Shown here: positions 14,452 to 22,942 of the stretch, piece by piece
Position numbering within the stretch: position 1 is the first letter of the stretch
Layout: each line of letters starts with the position of its first letter
NCBI GenBank assembly: GCA_044370335.1
Contig: JBILVS010000022.1
Span: forward strand, 1-32,811
DNA length: 32,811 bases
Reading direction: 5' to 3'
From: REEB509 sp044370335
GTDB lineage: Bacteria; Pseudomonadota; Alphaproteobacteria; Caulobacterales; Aquidulcibacteraceae
Position numbers and translations under genes: made by a program
Notes under the pieces: model-generated
Told to the model about the DNA's origin: nothing
What the model saw: the letters and a program-made list of their open reading frames with translations, nothing else
Database searches by the model: none

Positions 14452-16338
14452 ATGGCGGATCGGGCGGCGAAAAGGATCCCGCTAAGTGTTGCTGCGGCTG
14501 CCGTCGCGGGTTTAGCGGCGTTCGGCTGGGTCGGGACTGCCGCGGGGCATGGCCATCGGGCAACAGCGGCGGCCGGGCCGTCCGTGGCGGTTCTTGAGGC
14601 CGGGCCGCGGCAAGAGCGCCTGCCGCAAGACGAAGTCATCTATTTCGCCTTGGTGGACCGCTTTGCGAACGGCGACCGCGGCAATGATCGCGGCGGTATC
14701 CGCGGCGACAGGCTTGATCACGGCTTTGATCCCACCCACAAAGGCTTCTACCACGGGGGCGATCTTGCGGGGCTGATGGATCGGCTGGACTATATTCAGG
14801 GGCTTGGCGTCACCGCGATCTGGCTTGCGCCCATCTATGAGAACAAGCCGGTGCAGGGGGCTCCGGGGCAGGAGAGCGCCGGCTACCACGGCTACTGGAT
14901 CACCGACTTCACCTCCGTCGATCCGCATTTCGGCACGCGGGACGAGTTCCGCGCTTTTGTCGATGCGGCCCACACGCGGGGCATGAAGGTCTATCTGGAT
15001 ATCATCACCAACCACACTGCGGACGTCATCCAGTATCAGGAGTGTCCGCAGGGGGATTGCCCGTATCGTGGGCTTGCGGATTACCCCTACTCCCGACGCG
15101 GCGGCGTCACGGGCATGCCGATCAATGACGGCTTCCGGGGTGATGCGCCCGCGGATCAGACGGAAGCAAACTTTGCGCGGCTGACTGACCCCACCTACGC
15201 CTACAGGCCATTCATTCCCTCGGGCGAGGAAGAGGTGAAGGTCCCTGCCTGGCTGAACGACATGACACTTTACCACAATCGCGGGAACACGACCTGGACG
15301 GGGGAAAGCAGCACCTACGGCGACTTCGCCAATCTCGACGATCTCTACACTGAGCATCCACGCGTCGTGGAGGGCATGATCGAGATTTATGGCGCGTGGA
15401 TCGATGAATTTGGGATCGACGGTTTCCGGATCGACACCGCCAAGCACGTCAATCCGACGTTCTGGACGCAGTTCGCGCCGGCCATGCTGGAGCGGGCGCG
15501 GGCAAACGGGATCCCCAATTTCCACATTTTCGGCGAGGTTTATGATCCTGACCCGGCGGGTCTCGCCCGTCACACCCGGGTGGACCGGTTGCCGACGGTG
15601 CTTGATTTCGGCTTCCAGTCGGCGGCCACCGAGGTGATTGCGCGCGGGGCTGGAACTGATCGGCTGGCGCGGCTTTATCAGGCCGATGCGCTCTATGAAG
15701 GCGGCGAGGCGGTCGCGATGATGCTGCCGACGTTCCTCGGCAACCACGACATGGGCCGCTTCGCTACGTTTGTGCGGCAGGCGAACCCTGACGCTACACC
15801 TGCGGAGGAATTGGCGCGGGTCGAGTTGGCGCACGCACTGATGATGACTTCGCGCGGTGTTCCCACGATTTACTACGGCGACGAGCAAGGCTTTGTCGGA
15901 GACGGCGGGGATCAGGACGCGCGGGAGACACTCTTCGCCAGTCAGGTGGCGGTCTATAACGACAATCGGCTGATTGGCGCAGATCGCACGACGGCGGTGG
16001 ACAACTATCGGACCGACGCGCCGCTCTATCAGGCCATCGCCGCCTTGGCGCGGCTGAGGGCGGAGACCCCGGCGCTGCGGCGGGGCGCGCAGGTGGTGCG
16101 GGCTTATGGGTCAACGCCGGGCCTATTCGCCTTTTCTCGTTTGTATGAGGGCGCGGAGGTGCTGGTCGTGATCAACACGAGCGAAAGTGCTGTCACGCAA
16201 CAGATCATTGTTGATGCGGACTCCTCGGCGTGGCGGTCAGGTCTTGGCGCCTGCGCTGCAACGGCGTCGGCTCCAGGTAGTTATCAGGTCACCGTCCCGG
16301 CCCTGGGCTATATTGTGTGCGTTTCGGAGCCTGGGTAA
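14452..16338 (+). CDS. Exported GH13 alpha-amylase-family enzyme
   Basis: Protein of 628 residues. An N-terminal hydrophobic segment after RAAKR (IPLSVAAAAVAGLAAFGWVG) is a signal peptide or anchor, so the enzyme should be periplasmic or outside. The GH13 barrel begins at DEVIYFALVDRFANGD. Catalytic triad: nucleophile D328 in GFRIDTAKH, acid/base E362 in FGEVY, and D433 in LGNHDMGR. Other GH13 regions are DIITNHTAD and the C-terminal beta-sandwich (LFAFSRL, VLVVINTSE). It should hydrolyse alpha-1,4-glucans such as starch or maltodextrin, possibly with both endo and small-oligosaccharide action. Start: ATG 14452 after GGGAGG. It is first in a two-gene unit; its TAA shares one base with the ATG of the next gene. 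The upstream region carries TGCAAA-type operators. Confidence 0.92.
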   Translation: MADRAAKRIPLSVAAAAVAGLAAFGWVGTAAGHGHRATAAAGPSVAVLEAGPRQERLPQDEVIYFALVDRFANGDRGNDRGGIRGDRLDHGFDPTHKGFYHGGDLAGLMDRLDYIQGLGVTAIWLAPIYENKPVQGAPGQESAGYHGYWITDFTSVDPHFGTRDEFRAFVDAAHTRGMKVYLDIITNHTADVIQYQECPQGDCPYRGLADYPYSRRGGVTGMPINDGFRGDAPADQTEANFARLTDPTYAYRPFIPSGEEEVKVPAWLNDMTLYHNRGNTTWTGESSTYGDFANLDDLYTEHPRVVEGMIEIYGAWIDEFGIDGFRIDTAKHVNPTFWTQFAPAMLERARANGIPNFHIFGEVYDPDPAGLARHTRVDRLPTVLDFGFQSAATEVIARGAGTDRLARLYQADALYEGGEAVAMMLPTFLGNHDMGRFATFVRQANPDATPAEELARVELAHALMMTSRGVPTIYYGDEQGFVGDGGDQDARETLFASQVAVYNDNRLIGADRTTAVDNYRTDAPLYQAIAALARLRAETPALRRGAQVVRAYGSTPGLFAFSRLYEGAEVLVVINTSESAVTQQIIVDADSSAWRSGLGACAATASAPGSYQVTVPALGYIVCVSEPG

Positions 16339-17954
16339 TGCAGCTGACATCGGGGTCTTTAGCGCGCACGTCGGTGAAAGTCTCCGAATGGTGGCGCGGG
16401 GCCGTAGTCTATCACGTCTATCCGTTGAGCTTTGCTGATGCAAACGGCGACGGGACCGGCGACCTTGCAGGGGTGACGGCGAAGCTTGATTACATCGCGT
16501 CTTTGGGCGTCGATATAGTCTGGATTTCGCCGTTCTATCGCTCACCTATGCGGGACTTCGGTTATGACGTCGCCGACTATTGCGACGTGGATCCGCTGTT
16601 TGGGCGCCTCGCCGACTTTGACGCACTGGTGCGGAAGGCGCATGGGCTGGGGCTGAAAGTCCTTATCGACCTGGTGTTCTCGCATACCTCAGACGAGCAC
16701 TCGTGGTTCAAGGAAAGCCGTCAGTCTCGGGATAATCCGCGGTTTGACTGGTATGTCTGGGCCGACGCCAAGGCCGACGGTTCGCCTCCGAACAACTGGC
16801 AGGCGGTGTTCGGCGGGCCCTGCTGGACATGGGATGCGCGTCGCCAGCAGTACTATCTGCATAATTTCCTGCCGGCGCAGCCTAACCTCAATGTGCACAA
16901 TCCGGCGGTGCAGGACGCGCTGCTTGAGGCCATGCGGTTTTGGCTTGATCGAGGCGTTGACGGCTTCCGCATGGACGCTGTCAACTTCATGATGCATGAC
17001 CCAGCGCTGACGGATAATCCCCCGGTGCTGACGCCGGGCAAGCGGACCCGGCCGTTTGATTTCCAGCACCATTTCTATAATCAGTCGCATCCGGCGATTC
17101 CGGCGTTTCTCACCCGTCTGCGGGGGTTGGCGGAGAGCTATGGCGACCGCTTCCTTGTGGCCGAAGTCGGGGGCGAGCGCGCCGACAAAGAGATGAAGCT
17201 CTATACCGCGGGCGCGGATCGGCTGCAGAGCGCCTACAGTTTCCACTATCTTTATGCGGATGAATTAACGCCGGAGCTTGTCCGGCGCGGGATGGAGGAT
17301 TGGCCTGAGGACGTTGACGGCGTCGGTTGGCCGTCTTGGGCCTTTTCCAATCATGACGCGCCGCGGAGCGTGTCGCGCTGGGCGAAAGGGCGGGACCGTA
17401 AGGCCTTTGCGGAGATGGGGCTTCTGCTGCTGATGAGCCTGAGAGGCAACGCGTTCCTCTATCAGGGGGAGGAGTTGGGGTTGCCGCAGGCGACAGTGCC
17501 TTTCGACCGGATGCGCGACCCTGAGGCGATCATGAATTGGCCTTTGACGCTGGGGCGCGATGGGGCGCGGACGCCAATTCCGTGGCATGCCGCCCCGGCG
17601 GAGCCGGAGGCAGAGCCATGGTTGCCACTTGATCCTGCTCACTTGCCGCTCGCGGTCGATGCGCAGGAGGCGGATCCTCAAGCGACCCTTCATGTGGCGC
17701 GACGGGCGCTGCATTGGAGGCGGACTTTGCCGGCTTTTCGGACGGGCGGCGTGCGGTTTCTCGATGCGCCTGCCGGTGTGCTCGCGTTTGAGCGCGGGCG
17801 GGGGGCGGACGCTGTTTTGTGCGTGTTCAACCTGGGAGCTGCGCCAGTGGCCTATCGCGTCCCTGCGGGCTGGCGACTGATCGAACGGGTCAATGCGCCC
17901 GGGGTGGAGCAGGGGCTCTTGGCGCCGCTTGCGGCTGTGTATGCGGTGCGCTGA
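16338..17954 (+). CDS. Cytoplasmic GH13 alpha-glucosidase
   Basis: Protein of 538 residues without a signal peptide. The barrel opens with WWRGAVVYHVYPLSFAD, and the loop RDFGYDVADYCDVDP is typical of exo-acting alpha-glucosidases/oligo-1,6-glucosidases. Catalytic residues: D213 (GFRMDAVNF), E276 (LVAEVGG) and D340 (FSNHDAPR). The PNLNVHNP segment and YQGEELGLPQ are characteristic of this subfamily. It would release glucose from maltose and short maltodextrins inside the cell. I chose the ATG at 16338, which overlaps the amylase stop (TAATG) and has GGAG about 8 bases upstream; a GTG at 16317 is also open. The gene converges on the LacI-type regulator gene, 15 bases away. Confidence 0.92.
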   Translation: MQLTSGSLARTSVKVSEWWRGAVVYHVYPLSFADANGDGTGDLAGVTAKLDYIASLGVDIVWISPFYRSPMRDFGYDVADYCDVDPLFGRLADFDALVRKAHGLGLKVLIDLVFSHTSDEHSWFKESRQSRDNPRFDWYVWADAKADGSPPNNWQAVFGGPCWTWDARRQQYYLHNFLPAQPNLNVHNPAVQDALLEAMRFWLDRGVDGFRMDAVNFMMHDPALTDNPPVLTPGKRTRPFDFQHHFYNQSHPAIPAFLTRLRGLAESYGDRFLVAEVGGERADKEMKLYTAGADRLQSAYSFHYLYADELTPELVRRGMEDWPEDVDGVGWPSWAFSNHDAPRSVSRWAKGRDRKAFAEMGLLLLMSLRGNAFLYQGEELGLPQATVPFDRMRDPEAIMNWPLTLGRDGARTPIPWHAAPAEPEAEPWLPLDPAHLPLAVDAQEADPQATLHVARRALHWRRTLPAFRTGGVRFLDAPAGVLAFERGRGADAVLCVFNLGAAPVAYRVPAGWRLIERVNAPGVEQGLLAPLAAVYAVR

Positions 17955-17969
17955 TCATCACGGCGCGGA

Positions 17970-18983
17970 TTATCCGCCGCAGGATTCCCGAATGATCAGG
18001 TCGGTGGGGAGCCGCTCAGGTCGCGGCGGTTTACCGCCTTTGGCGCCGAGCAGCTTCGACACCAACAGCCGCCCAGCTTTTGCGGTGTCCTGGTCGATGG
18101 TGGACAGGCTGGGACTGTTGAGCTGGGCGAAGGGGACATTGTCGTAGCCGACGACGGATACATCCTTCGGCACGTTGAGGCCCGCCCGCTGGAGGGCGCG
18201 GATGGCGCCAAGGGCGATCAGGTCAGAAGCGGCGACGACGCCATCAAAGGCGACGCCCCTGGACAAAAGAGCGTCGGTCGCGGCTTCGGCGCCCTCAACT
18301 TCAAAGTGGGCGGGGACGATGAGCTCGTCGTCGGGGGTTAATCCATCAGCCTCATGGGCGGCGAGATACCCCCTCAGCCGTTGCATGGCTTCGGGAGCTT
18401 CGGCGTCTCCGAGGAAGATGATGCGGCGGCGGCCGAGGCGCAGCAAATGCTTGGTGGCTTTGCGGGCGCCCGCGGGGTTGTCGCTGCCAACTGAACAGTA
18501 ACGCTGGCGCGGCAGCTGCGCGCCCCACACCACAAAGCTTAGATCGCTATCGGCCAAGCGGTTAAACGCCTCATGCAGAGAGCTTTGGCCAAGGAAGATG
18601 ACGCCGTCCGCGCGGGTTGTCTCCATGGCGGCGGAAAGGTCTTCGTAGGTTGCCGGTGCGATGTGGCTGAAGACCACGTCACAACCCCTTTCCCGCGCAG
18701 CCTCGGCCACGCCCGCGAACAGCTTTAGAAAAAAGCTGTCGGTGAGGCTGGCTTCGCGCCCCTGCGGATTGGGGACCACGACGGCGATGGTGCCTTCGGC
18801 GCCGATTGGCCCGGCTGGCATATAGCGGCGAAACGGATAGTCCAGCTCCCGCGCCAGCTTCCAGATGGCCTGTTTGGTGCGCTGGTTGACGGCGGGGCTG
18901 TCGTTGAGGGCCCGGGACACCGTCGAAATCGACACGCCGGCGCGCTCTGCAAGGTCTTCCAGGCGCGTCGAGGACTTGCGCAT
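17970..18983 (-). CDS. LacI-family transcriptional regulator, likely of alpha-glucan genes
   Basis: Protein of 337 residues, full length for the family. The N-terminal helix-turn-helix and hinge helix are clear: LEDLAERAGVSISTVSRALN at residues 8-27, then AIWKLARELDYPFRR. The rest is the periplasmic-binding-like sugar-sensing domain (TIAVVVPNPQGRE, VVAASDLIALGAIRAL, DVSVVGYDNVPFAQL, STIDQDTAKAGRLLV). It probably represses the surrounding glycosidase and transporter genes and is released by a sugar such as maltose; the ligand is an inference. It lies between the alpha-glucosidase gene (convergent) and the GH97 gene (divergent). A TGCAAA-type operator in its own promoter region suggests autoregulation. 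Confidence 0.92.
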   Translation of the reverse strand: MRKSSTRLEDLAERAGVSISTVSRALNDSPAVNQRTKQAIWKLARELDYPFRRYMPAGPIGAEGTIAVVVPNPQGREASLTDSFFLKLFAGVAEAARERGCDVVFSHIAPATYEDLSAAMETTRADGVIFLGQSSLHEAFNRLADSDLSFVVWGAQLPRQRYCSVGSDNPAGARKATKHLLRLGRRRIIFLGDAEAPEAMQRLRGYLAAHEADGLTPDDELIVPAHFEVEGAEAATDALLSRGVAFDGVVAASDLIALGAIRALQRAGLNVPKDVSVVGYDNVPFAQLNSPSLSTIDQDTAKAGRLLVSKLLGAKGGKPPRPERLPTDLIIRESCGG

Positions 18984-19015
18984 TCCGAGCTTTCTGCAAA
19001 AACTAGTGGTAAGGA

Positions 19016-19029
19016 TGCAAAAGTTTGCG
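19016..19029. promoter_or_regulatory. Candidate LacI-type operator between lacI-type gene and GH97 gene
   Basis: TGCAAAAGTTTGCG is a 14-base near-palindrome (arms TGCAAA/TTTGCG) in the 109-base divergent gap. A further TGCAAA half-site is at 18995 and another at 19056. On the - strand, TTGACC (19045-19050) and CAAACT (19022-19027), spaced by 17 bases, form a possible promoter for the regulator gene, with the operator overlapping its -10. Confidence 0.55.
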
Positions 19030-19050
19030 GGCAGTCTGGGCTGCGGTCAA
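19022..19050 (-). promoter_or_regulatory. Candidate promoter of the LacI-type regulator gene
   Basis: On the - strand TTGACC (19045-19050) is a good -35, with 17 bases to a weak -10 CAAACT (19022-19027). The -10 is covered by the 14-base operator at 19016-19029, the same layout as at the amylase promoter. Confidence 0.35.
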
Positions 19051-19092
19051 GCCAATGCAAACAAGAAGTTGTCTTGGGCGAGGAAATTGGGC

Positions 19093-21132
19093 ATGCGCTG
19101 GATTGCTGTGATTTTTGCAGTGCTCGCGTTGGGCGCGGCGCAAGCCCAGGAGCGGCCCGCCCGTGCTGTGTCGACGGACAGGTTTTGCTCTCCCAATGAG
19201 GTGGTCTGCGTCGGCGTACAGCTTGATGGCGACGGGCGCGCTGCCTATTCGGTGAGCCGGTTAGGGGCTCCGGTCATTGCGCCCTCCCGGCTTGGCTTTA
19301 TGCTCACGGACGCCCCAAAGATCGAGCGGGGCCTCGTGATGACGGGGGCGGCGGAACGCACCGTTGATGAGACCTGGGAGCAGCCCTGGGGCGAGCGGCG
19401 GCTTGTGCGCAATCACTATCGCGAATTGCGGGTGGATTTTTCGGAAAGGGACGGGCTTCGACGGCGTTTTGCGGTCGTCTTTCGGGTCTATGATGACGGG
19501 ATTGGGTTCCGGTACGAGGCGCCGGCGCAAGACCATCTCATCACAGCGCGGATCAGCGCGGAGCTGACCGAGTTTGTGATCGCCGATCCGGGAGAGGCCT
19601 GGTGGAGTCCGGCTTTGGAGTGGAACCGAGAGGAGTATCTCTACAATCGGACCGCGATCGACGCCGTTGGATTAGCGCAAACGCCGATCACCTTCCGCAG
19701 CGAAGATGGGCTTCACTTGTCGATCCATGAGGCGGCGCTGATCGACTATGCCGGAATGAACCTATCGCGTGCGGAGGGGCAGCGTTTCCGCGCCATGCTG
19801 ACGCCTGGGGTGACGGCGGCGAGCGTTGTCCGGGATACGCCCTTTGTCACGCCTTGGCGGACGGTGCAGATCAGCGAAGATGCGGCCGGTCTCGCGATGT
19901 CGAGCCTCATTCTCAATTTGAACGAGCCGAACGCTTTGGGCGACGTCAGCTTCTTCCGTCCGATGACGTATGTCGGGATCTGGTGGGAGATGCATCTAGG
20001 GCAGGCCACTTGGGGCTCCGGCGATCGGCATGGGGCCACAACAGAGCGCGCTCTTCGGGCCATCGATTTTGCGGCCGAAAATGGGTTTGGAGGGGTTCTG
20101 ATCGAGGGTTGGAATGTCGGCTGGGACGGGAACTGGTTTGGGACCGGTTGGGACTTCAGTTTCACCGAGGCATACCCTGATTTCGACCTTGAACGGGTCG
20201 CGGACTATGCGGCGGAGCGGCGTGTTCAGATCATCGGGCACCACGAGACCGGTGGGAACGCCTACCACTACGAGCGCGCCATGGCGGAAGGTTTTGCCCT
20301 TTACCAGAGCCTCGGCATCCATGTGGTGAAGACAGGGTACGTGGCCGACGCGGGTCAAGCCCAGGGCGCGGGGCCTGATGGGTCGCCCACCATGATTTGG
20401 CATGAAAGTCAGACGATGGTTCGGCACCAGCAGCAGGTGGTTGAGGAGGCCTACGCGCACGCCATCGCGATCAATCCGCATGAGCCGGTTAAAGACACGG
20501 GATTGCGGCGCACCTATCCCAACCTTGTGTCGCGGGAAGGGGCGCGCGGCATGGAGTTCAACGCCTGGGGCCAACCAGGCAATCCACCCGAACACGAGAC
20601 GAACCTCGTGTTTACCCGGCTGTTGGCGGGGCCGATGGATTTCACGCCCGGGATTTTCGGGATGGAGACTTTGAGTCCAGACGGGGTGGCGACCACCTGG
20701 GCTAAGCAACTCGCGCTTTATGTGGTGATCTATTCGCCGATCCAGATGGCTGCGGACCTGATCGAAAATTACGAGGCGAATCCGGGGCCGTTCCAGTTCA
20801 TTCGCGATGTGCCAACCGATTGGGAAGAAAGCCTCGTGCTCAACGGCGAGGTCGGGGATTACGTCACTGTGGCGCGGTTGGAACGGGGTGGCGCTGACTG
20901 GTATCTCGGGGCGATCACGGATGAGAATCCACGGGTCCTTGAGGTGGGGTTGTCGTTTCTTGAGCCAGGGCGGCAATATCGGGCGCAGATTTACGCTGAT
21001 GCTCCGGATGCGCACTGGCAAACAGGGCGCGAGCGGATTGTGATCGTGGACCAAATTGTGATGAGCGAAGACTCCTTGACGCTCAGGCTCGCGCCTGGCG
21101 GGGGACAGGCGATCCGCTTTGAGGCGCTTTGA
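19093..21132 (+). CDS. Exported GH97 alpha-glucosidase (SusB-like)
   Basis: Protein of 679 residues, the usual size for GH97. A signal peptide (MRWIAVIFAVLALGAAQAQ) is followed by an N-terminal beta-sandwich, a catalytic barrel and a C-terminal beta domain. Family signatures are TYVGIWWEMHLGQATWGSG, VLIEGWNVGWDGNW, GHHETGGN (E385), GMEFNAWG (E488), and PPEHETN followed by LLAGPMDFTPGIF. The Glu-rich set, including HHET and PPEHET, resembles the inverting SusB-type branch rather than the retaining alpha-galactosidase-type branch, so an inverting alpha-glucosidase acting in the periplasm is most likely. I chose the ATG at 19093 because it begins a proper signal peptide and AGGA precedes it; upstream codons run back into the regulator gene on the other strand. 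It is transcribed divergently from the regulator. Confidence 0.9.
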   Translation: MRWIAVIFAVLALGAAQAQERPARAVSTDRFCSPNEVVCVGVQLDGDGRAAYSVSRLGAPVIAPSRLGFMLTDAPKIERGLVMTGAAERTVDETWEQPWGERRLVRNHYRELRVDFSERDGLRRRFAVVFRVYDDGIGFRYEAPAQDHLITARISAELTEFVIADPGEAWWSPALEWNREEYLYNRTAIDAVGLAQTPITFRSEDGLHLSIHEAALIDYAGMNLSRAEGQRFRAMLTPGVTAASVVRDTPFVTPWRTVQISEDAAGLAMSSLILNLNEPNALGDVSFFRPMTYVGIWWEMHLGQATWGSGDRHGATTERALRAIDFAAENGFGGVLIEGWNVGWDGNWFGTGWDFSFTEAYPDFDLERVADYAAERRVQIIGHHETGGNAYHYERAMAEGFALYQSLGIHVVKTGYVADAGQAQGAGPDGSPTMIWHESQTMVRHQQQVVEEAYAHAIAINPHEPVKDTGLRRTYPNLVSREGARGMEFNAWGQPGNPPEHETNLVFTRLLAGPMDFTPGIFGMETLSPDGVATTWAKQLALYVVIYSPIQMAADLIENYEANPGPFQFIRDVPTDWEESLVLNGEVGDYVTVARLERGGADWYLGAITDENPRVLEVGLSFLEPGRQYRAQIYADAPDAHWQTGRERIVIVDQIVMSEDSLTLRLAPGGGQAIRFEAL

Positions 21133-21170
21133 GCCCATCGGCGCGGATCGTAAGCCTCACCAGCGAGTAT

Positions 21171-21184
21171 TGCAAAATTTTGCG
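21171..21184. promoter_or_regulatory. Candidate LacI-type operator, MFS operon (distal)
   Basis: TGCAAAATTTTGCG is a 14-base near-palindrome (arms TGCAAA/TTTGCG), identical to the site at 19016 except in the two central bases. It lies 38 bases after the GH97 stop, at the start of the 217-base gap before the MFS transporter operon. Confidence 0.55.
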
Positions 21185-21304
21185 AAACAATGGGGGTGGG
21201 CGGCCTCCAGTTTGGCCACAAGTGATGGCTTTCGGCTTCAAAAACGTGCGTAAACAGCGTTGCACGATGGGTCGAAACGTGCGCACAATCGTCGCAAGGC
21301 GGCA

Positions 21305-21318
21305 TGCAAAAAAATGCA
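21305..21318. promoter_or_regulatory. Candidate LacI-type operator, MFS operon (proximal)
   Basis: TGCAAAAAAATGCA has the same 14-base frame with weaker arms (TGCA at each end). It is 31 bases before the MFS start codon, about 134 bases from the distal site, a distance compatible with DNA looping between two operators. I see no convincing promoter hexamers in this gap. Confidence 0.4.
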
Positions 21319-21349
21319 CAAAAGGCCGTCAATCGATCGGGGAGACGGC

Positions 21350-22942
21350 ATGCGCAAGGGGCGGCTCAGCGTGTTCCAGATATGGAACATGTGTTTTGGG
21401 TTTTTCGGCATCCAGATCGGGTTCGACCTGCAAAACGGGAACACGAGCCGAATCTTTCAGACGCTTGGGGCAGAAATCGACGCGCTGCCGATCTTGTGGA
21501 TCGCTGCGCCTCTCACCGGGCTCATCGTACAGCCCATTGTCGGCTTTCTCAGCGATAAGACCTGGGGACCCTTGGGACGGCGGCGGCCGTACTTCTTGAT
21601 CGGAGCGGTCCTTGCGAGCTTGGCGCTGATCGTCATGCCGAACTCGCCGACTTTGTGGATCGCGGCGGGCACGCTTTGGATCATGGATGCGGCGTTGAAC
21701 ATCACCATGGAGCCGACGCGGGCGCTTGTCGGGGACATGATGCCCGACGAGCAGCGGACCATCGGCTATGCGATGCAGAGCTTCTTTATTGGGCTTGGGG
21801 CAGTGCTCGCGGGGGCGCTGCCATGGGCGCTGGCGGAGATGGGGGTTTCAAACGTTGCTCCGGAAGGGGAAATTCCGGCAACGGTGCATATTGCATTTTA
21901 TGTCGGCGGTGCGGCCCTTTTCTGCGCTGTCCTTTGGACAGTGCTGACGACCAAGGAATACACGCCCGCGCAGATGGAGGCTTTTGAGGAGGCCCGGCTT
22001 GCCGAGCGGGGCTACGAGCCGTCTGGAACTGTGGGGCCAAAGCGCAGCGCGGCGGCTTTCTATGGCGGCGGGCTGGTCTGGCTTTTGGTGGGTCTTGTGT
22101 TCACGGGGTTTGTGTGGGCAGGCCGACTTGATCCGCGTCCGGATTGGTTGATCTTCCTGGGTCAGGCGGAGCTGCGGCAAGACCTTTATGTTCTGGGTGG
22201 GTTGATTGCGGGATTCGGCATTGTCCAACTCATCGCGGGCTTGCTCAAGCAGCGGGGGCAGGACGACAACGGGTTTTTGGAAATTGTCACGGACCTGTTT
22301 CGGATGCCGACCACCATGCGCCAGCTTGCGGTCGTGCAGTTTTTTACCTGGTTCGGCCTTTTCGCGATGTGGATTTATGGGACGGCCGCGGTAGCCGAGC
22401 ATCACTTTGCCGCGCCGGACCCTCAGAGCGCGGCCTTCCAGGACGCCGGCAACTGGTGGAGCCTTTTGGGGTCGGTTCGAAACGGGGTTGCGGCTGCGGG
22501 CGCCTTGGCGATCATTTGGTTGGCGACACGGTTGGATCGGAGACGGCTTCACGCGTTTTGTCTCAGCCTCGGGGTGGCCGGTTTTGTCGGTATGATCCTG
22601 ATTAAGGATCCGGGCCTTTTGTGGCTGCCGATGGTCGGGGTCGGGGTCGCATGGGCCTCGATCGTATCGGTGCCTTACGCTATTCTCGCCGGATCTGTCC
22701 CGATGCGGAAGATGGGCGTCTATATGGGGATCTTCAACATTTTCATTGTGGCGCCTCAGTTGGTGGCGGCGACGCTGCTTGGATTTCTCATTCGGACCTT
22801 TTTTGCAAACGAGGCGATCTGGGCCTTCGCCATTGCTGCAACCTCGTTTGGCCTAGCGGCGATCAGCGTTTTGTTCGTCAAGGAAGTGGATGAGGAGCAG
22901 GCGGCGGCGGGGGCTGCTCCTTCGGGGAGCGCCTCATGCTGA
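21350..22942 (+). CDS. MFS/GPH-type sugar transporter, probably maltose uptake
   Basis: Membrane protein of 530 residues with about 12 spans. The start WNMCFGFFGIQIGFDLQNGNTSRIF, the DKTWGPLGRRRPY loop after span 2 and MEPTRALVGDMMP are typical of the SLC45/GPH-like sucrose-maltose proton symporters, including the MalT-type carriers in Caulobacter-like and gamma-proteobacterial maltodextrin loci. It would bring maltose or short maltodextrins into the cytoplasm for the GH13 alpha-glucosidase. I placed the start at the ATG at 21350, after GGGGAGACGGC; earlier in-frame starts run through the operator region. Its last 7 bases overlap the esterase gene. It is first in the long operon that ends in edd. 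Confidence 0.88.
   Translation: MRKGRLSVFQIWNMCFGFFGIQIGFDLQNGNTSRIFQTLGAEIDALPILWIAAPLTGLIVQPIVGFLSDKTWGPLGRRRPYFLIGAVLASLALIVMPNSPTLWIAAGTLWIMDAALNITMEPTRALVGDMMPDEQRTIGYAMQSFFIGLGAVLAGALPWALAEMGVSNVAPEGEIPATVHIAFYVGGAALFCAVLWTVLTTKEYTPAQMEAFEEARLAERGYEPSGTVGPKRSAAAFYGGGLVWLLVGLVFTGFVWAGRLDPRPDWLIFLGQAELRQDLYVLGGLIAGFGIVQLIAGLLKQRGQDDNGFLEIVTDLFRMPTTMRQLAVVQFFTWFGLFAMWIYGTAAVAEHHFAAPDPQSAAFQDAGNWWSLLGSVRNGVAAAGALAIIWLATRLDRRRLHAFCLSLGVAGFVGMILIKDPGLLWLPMVGVGVAWASIVSVPYAILAGSVPMRKMGVYMGIFNIFIVAPQLVAATLLGFLIRTFFANEAIWAFAIAATSFGLAAISVLFVKEVDEEQAAAGAAPSGSASC

Noticed and set aside
14512..15888. - strand open frame of 458 codons opposite the GH13 amylase
   Set aside because: Antisense shadow of a gene with a complete catalytic triad; no recognisable protein family.
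17965..17977. GCGGAT-T-ATCCGC palindrome at the convergent ends of the alpha-glucosidase and lacI-type genes
   Set aside because: The stem is short, has a one-base loop and no U-tract, and overlaps the stop codon of the regulator gene; not convincing as a terminator.
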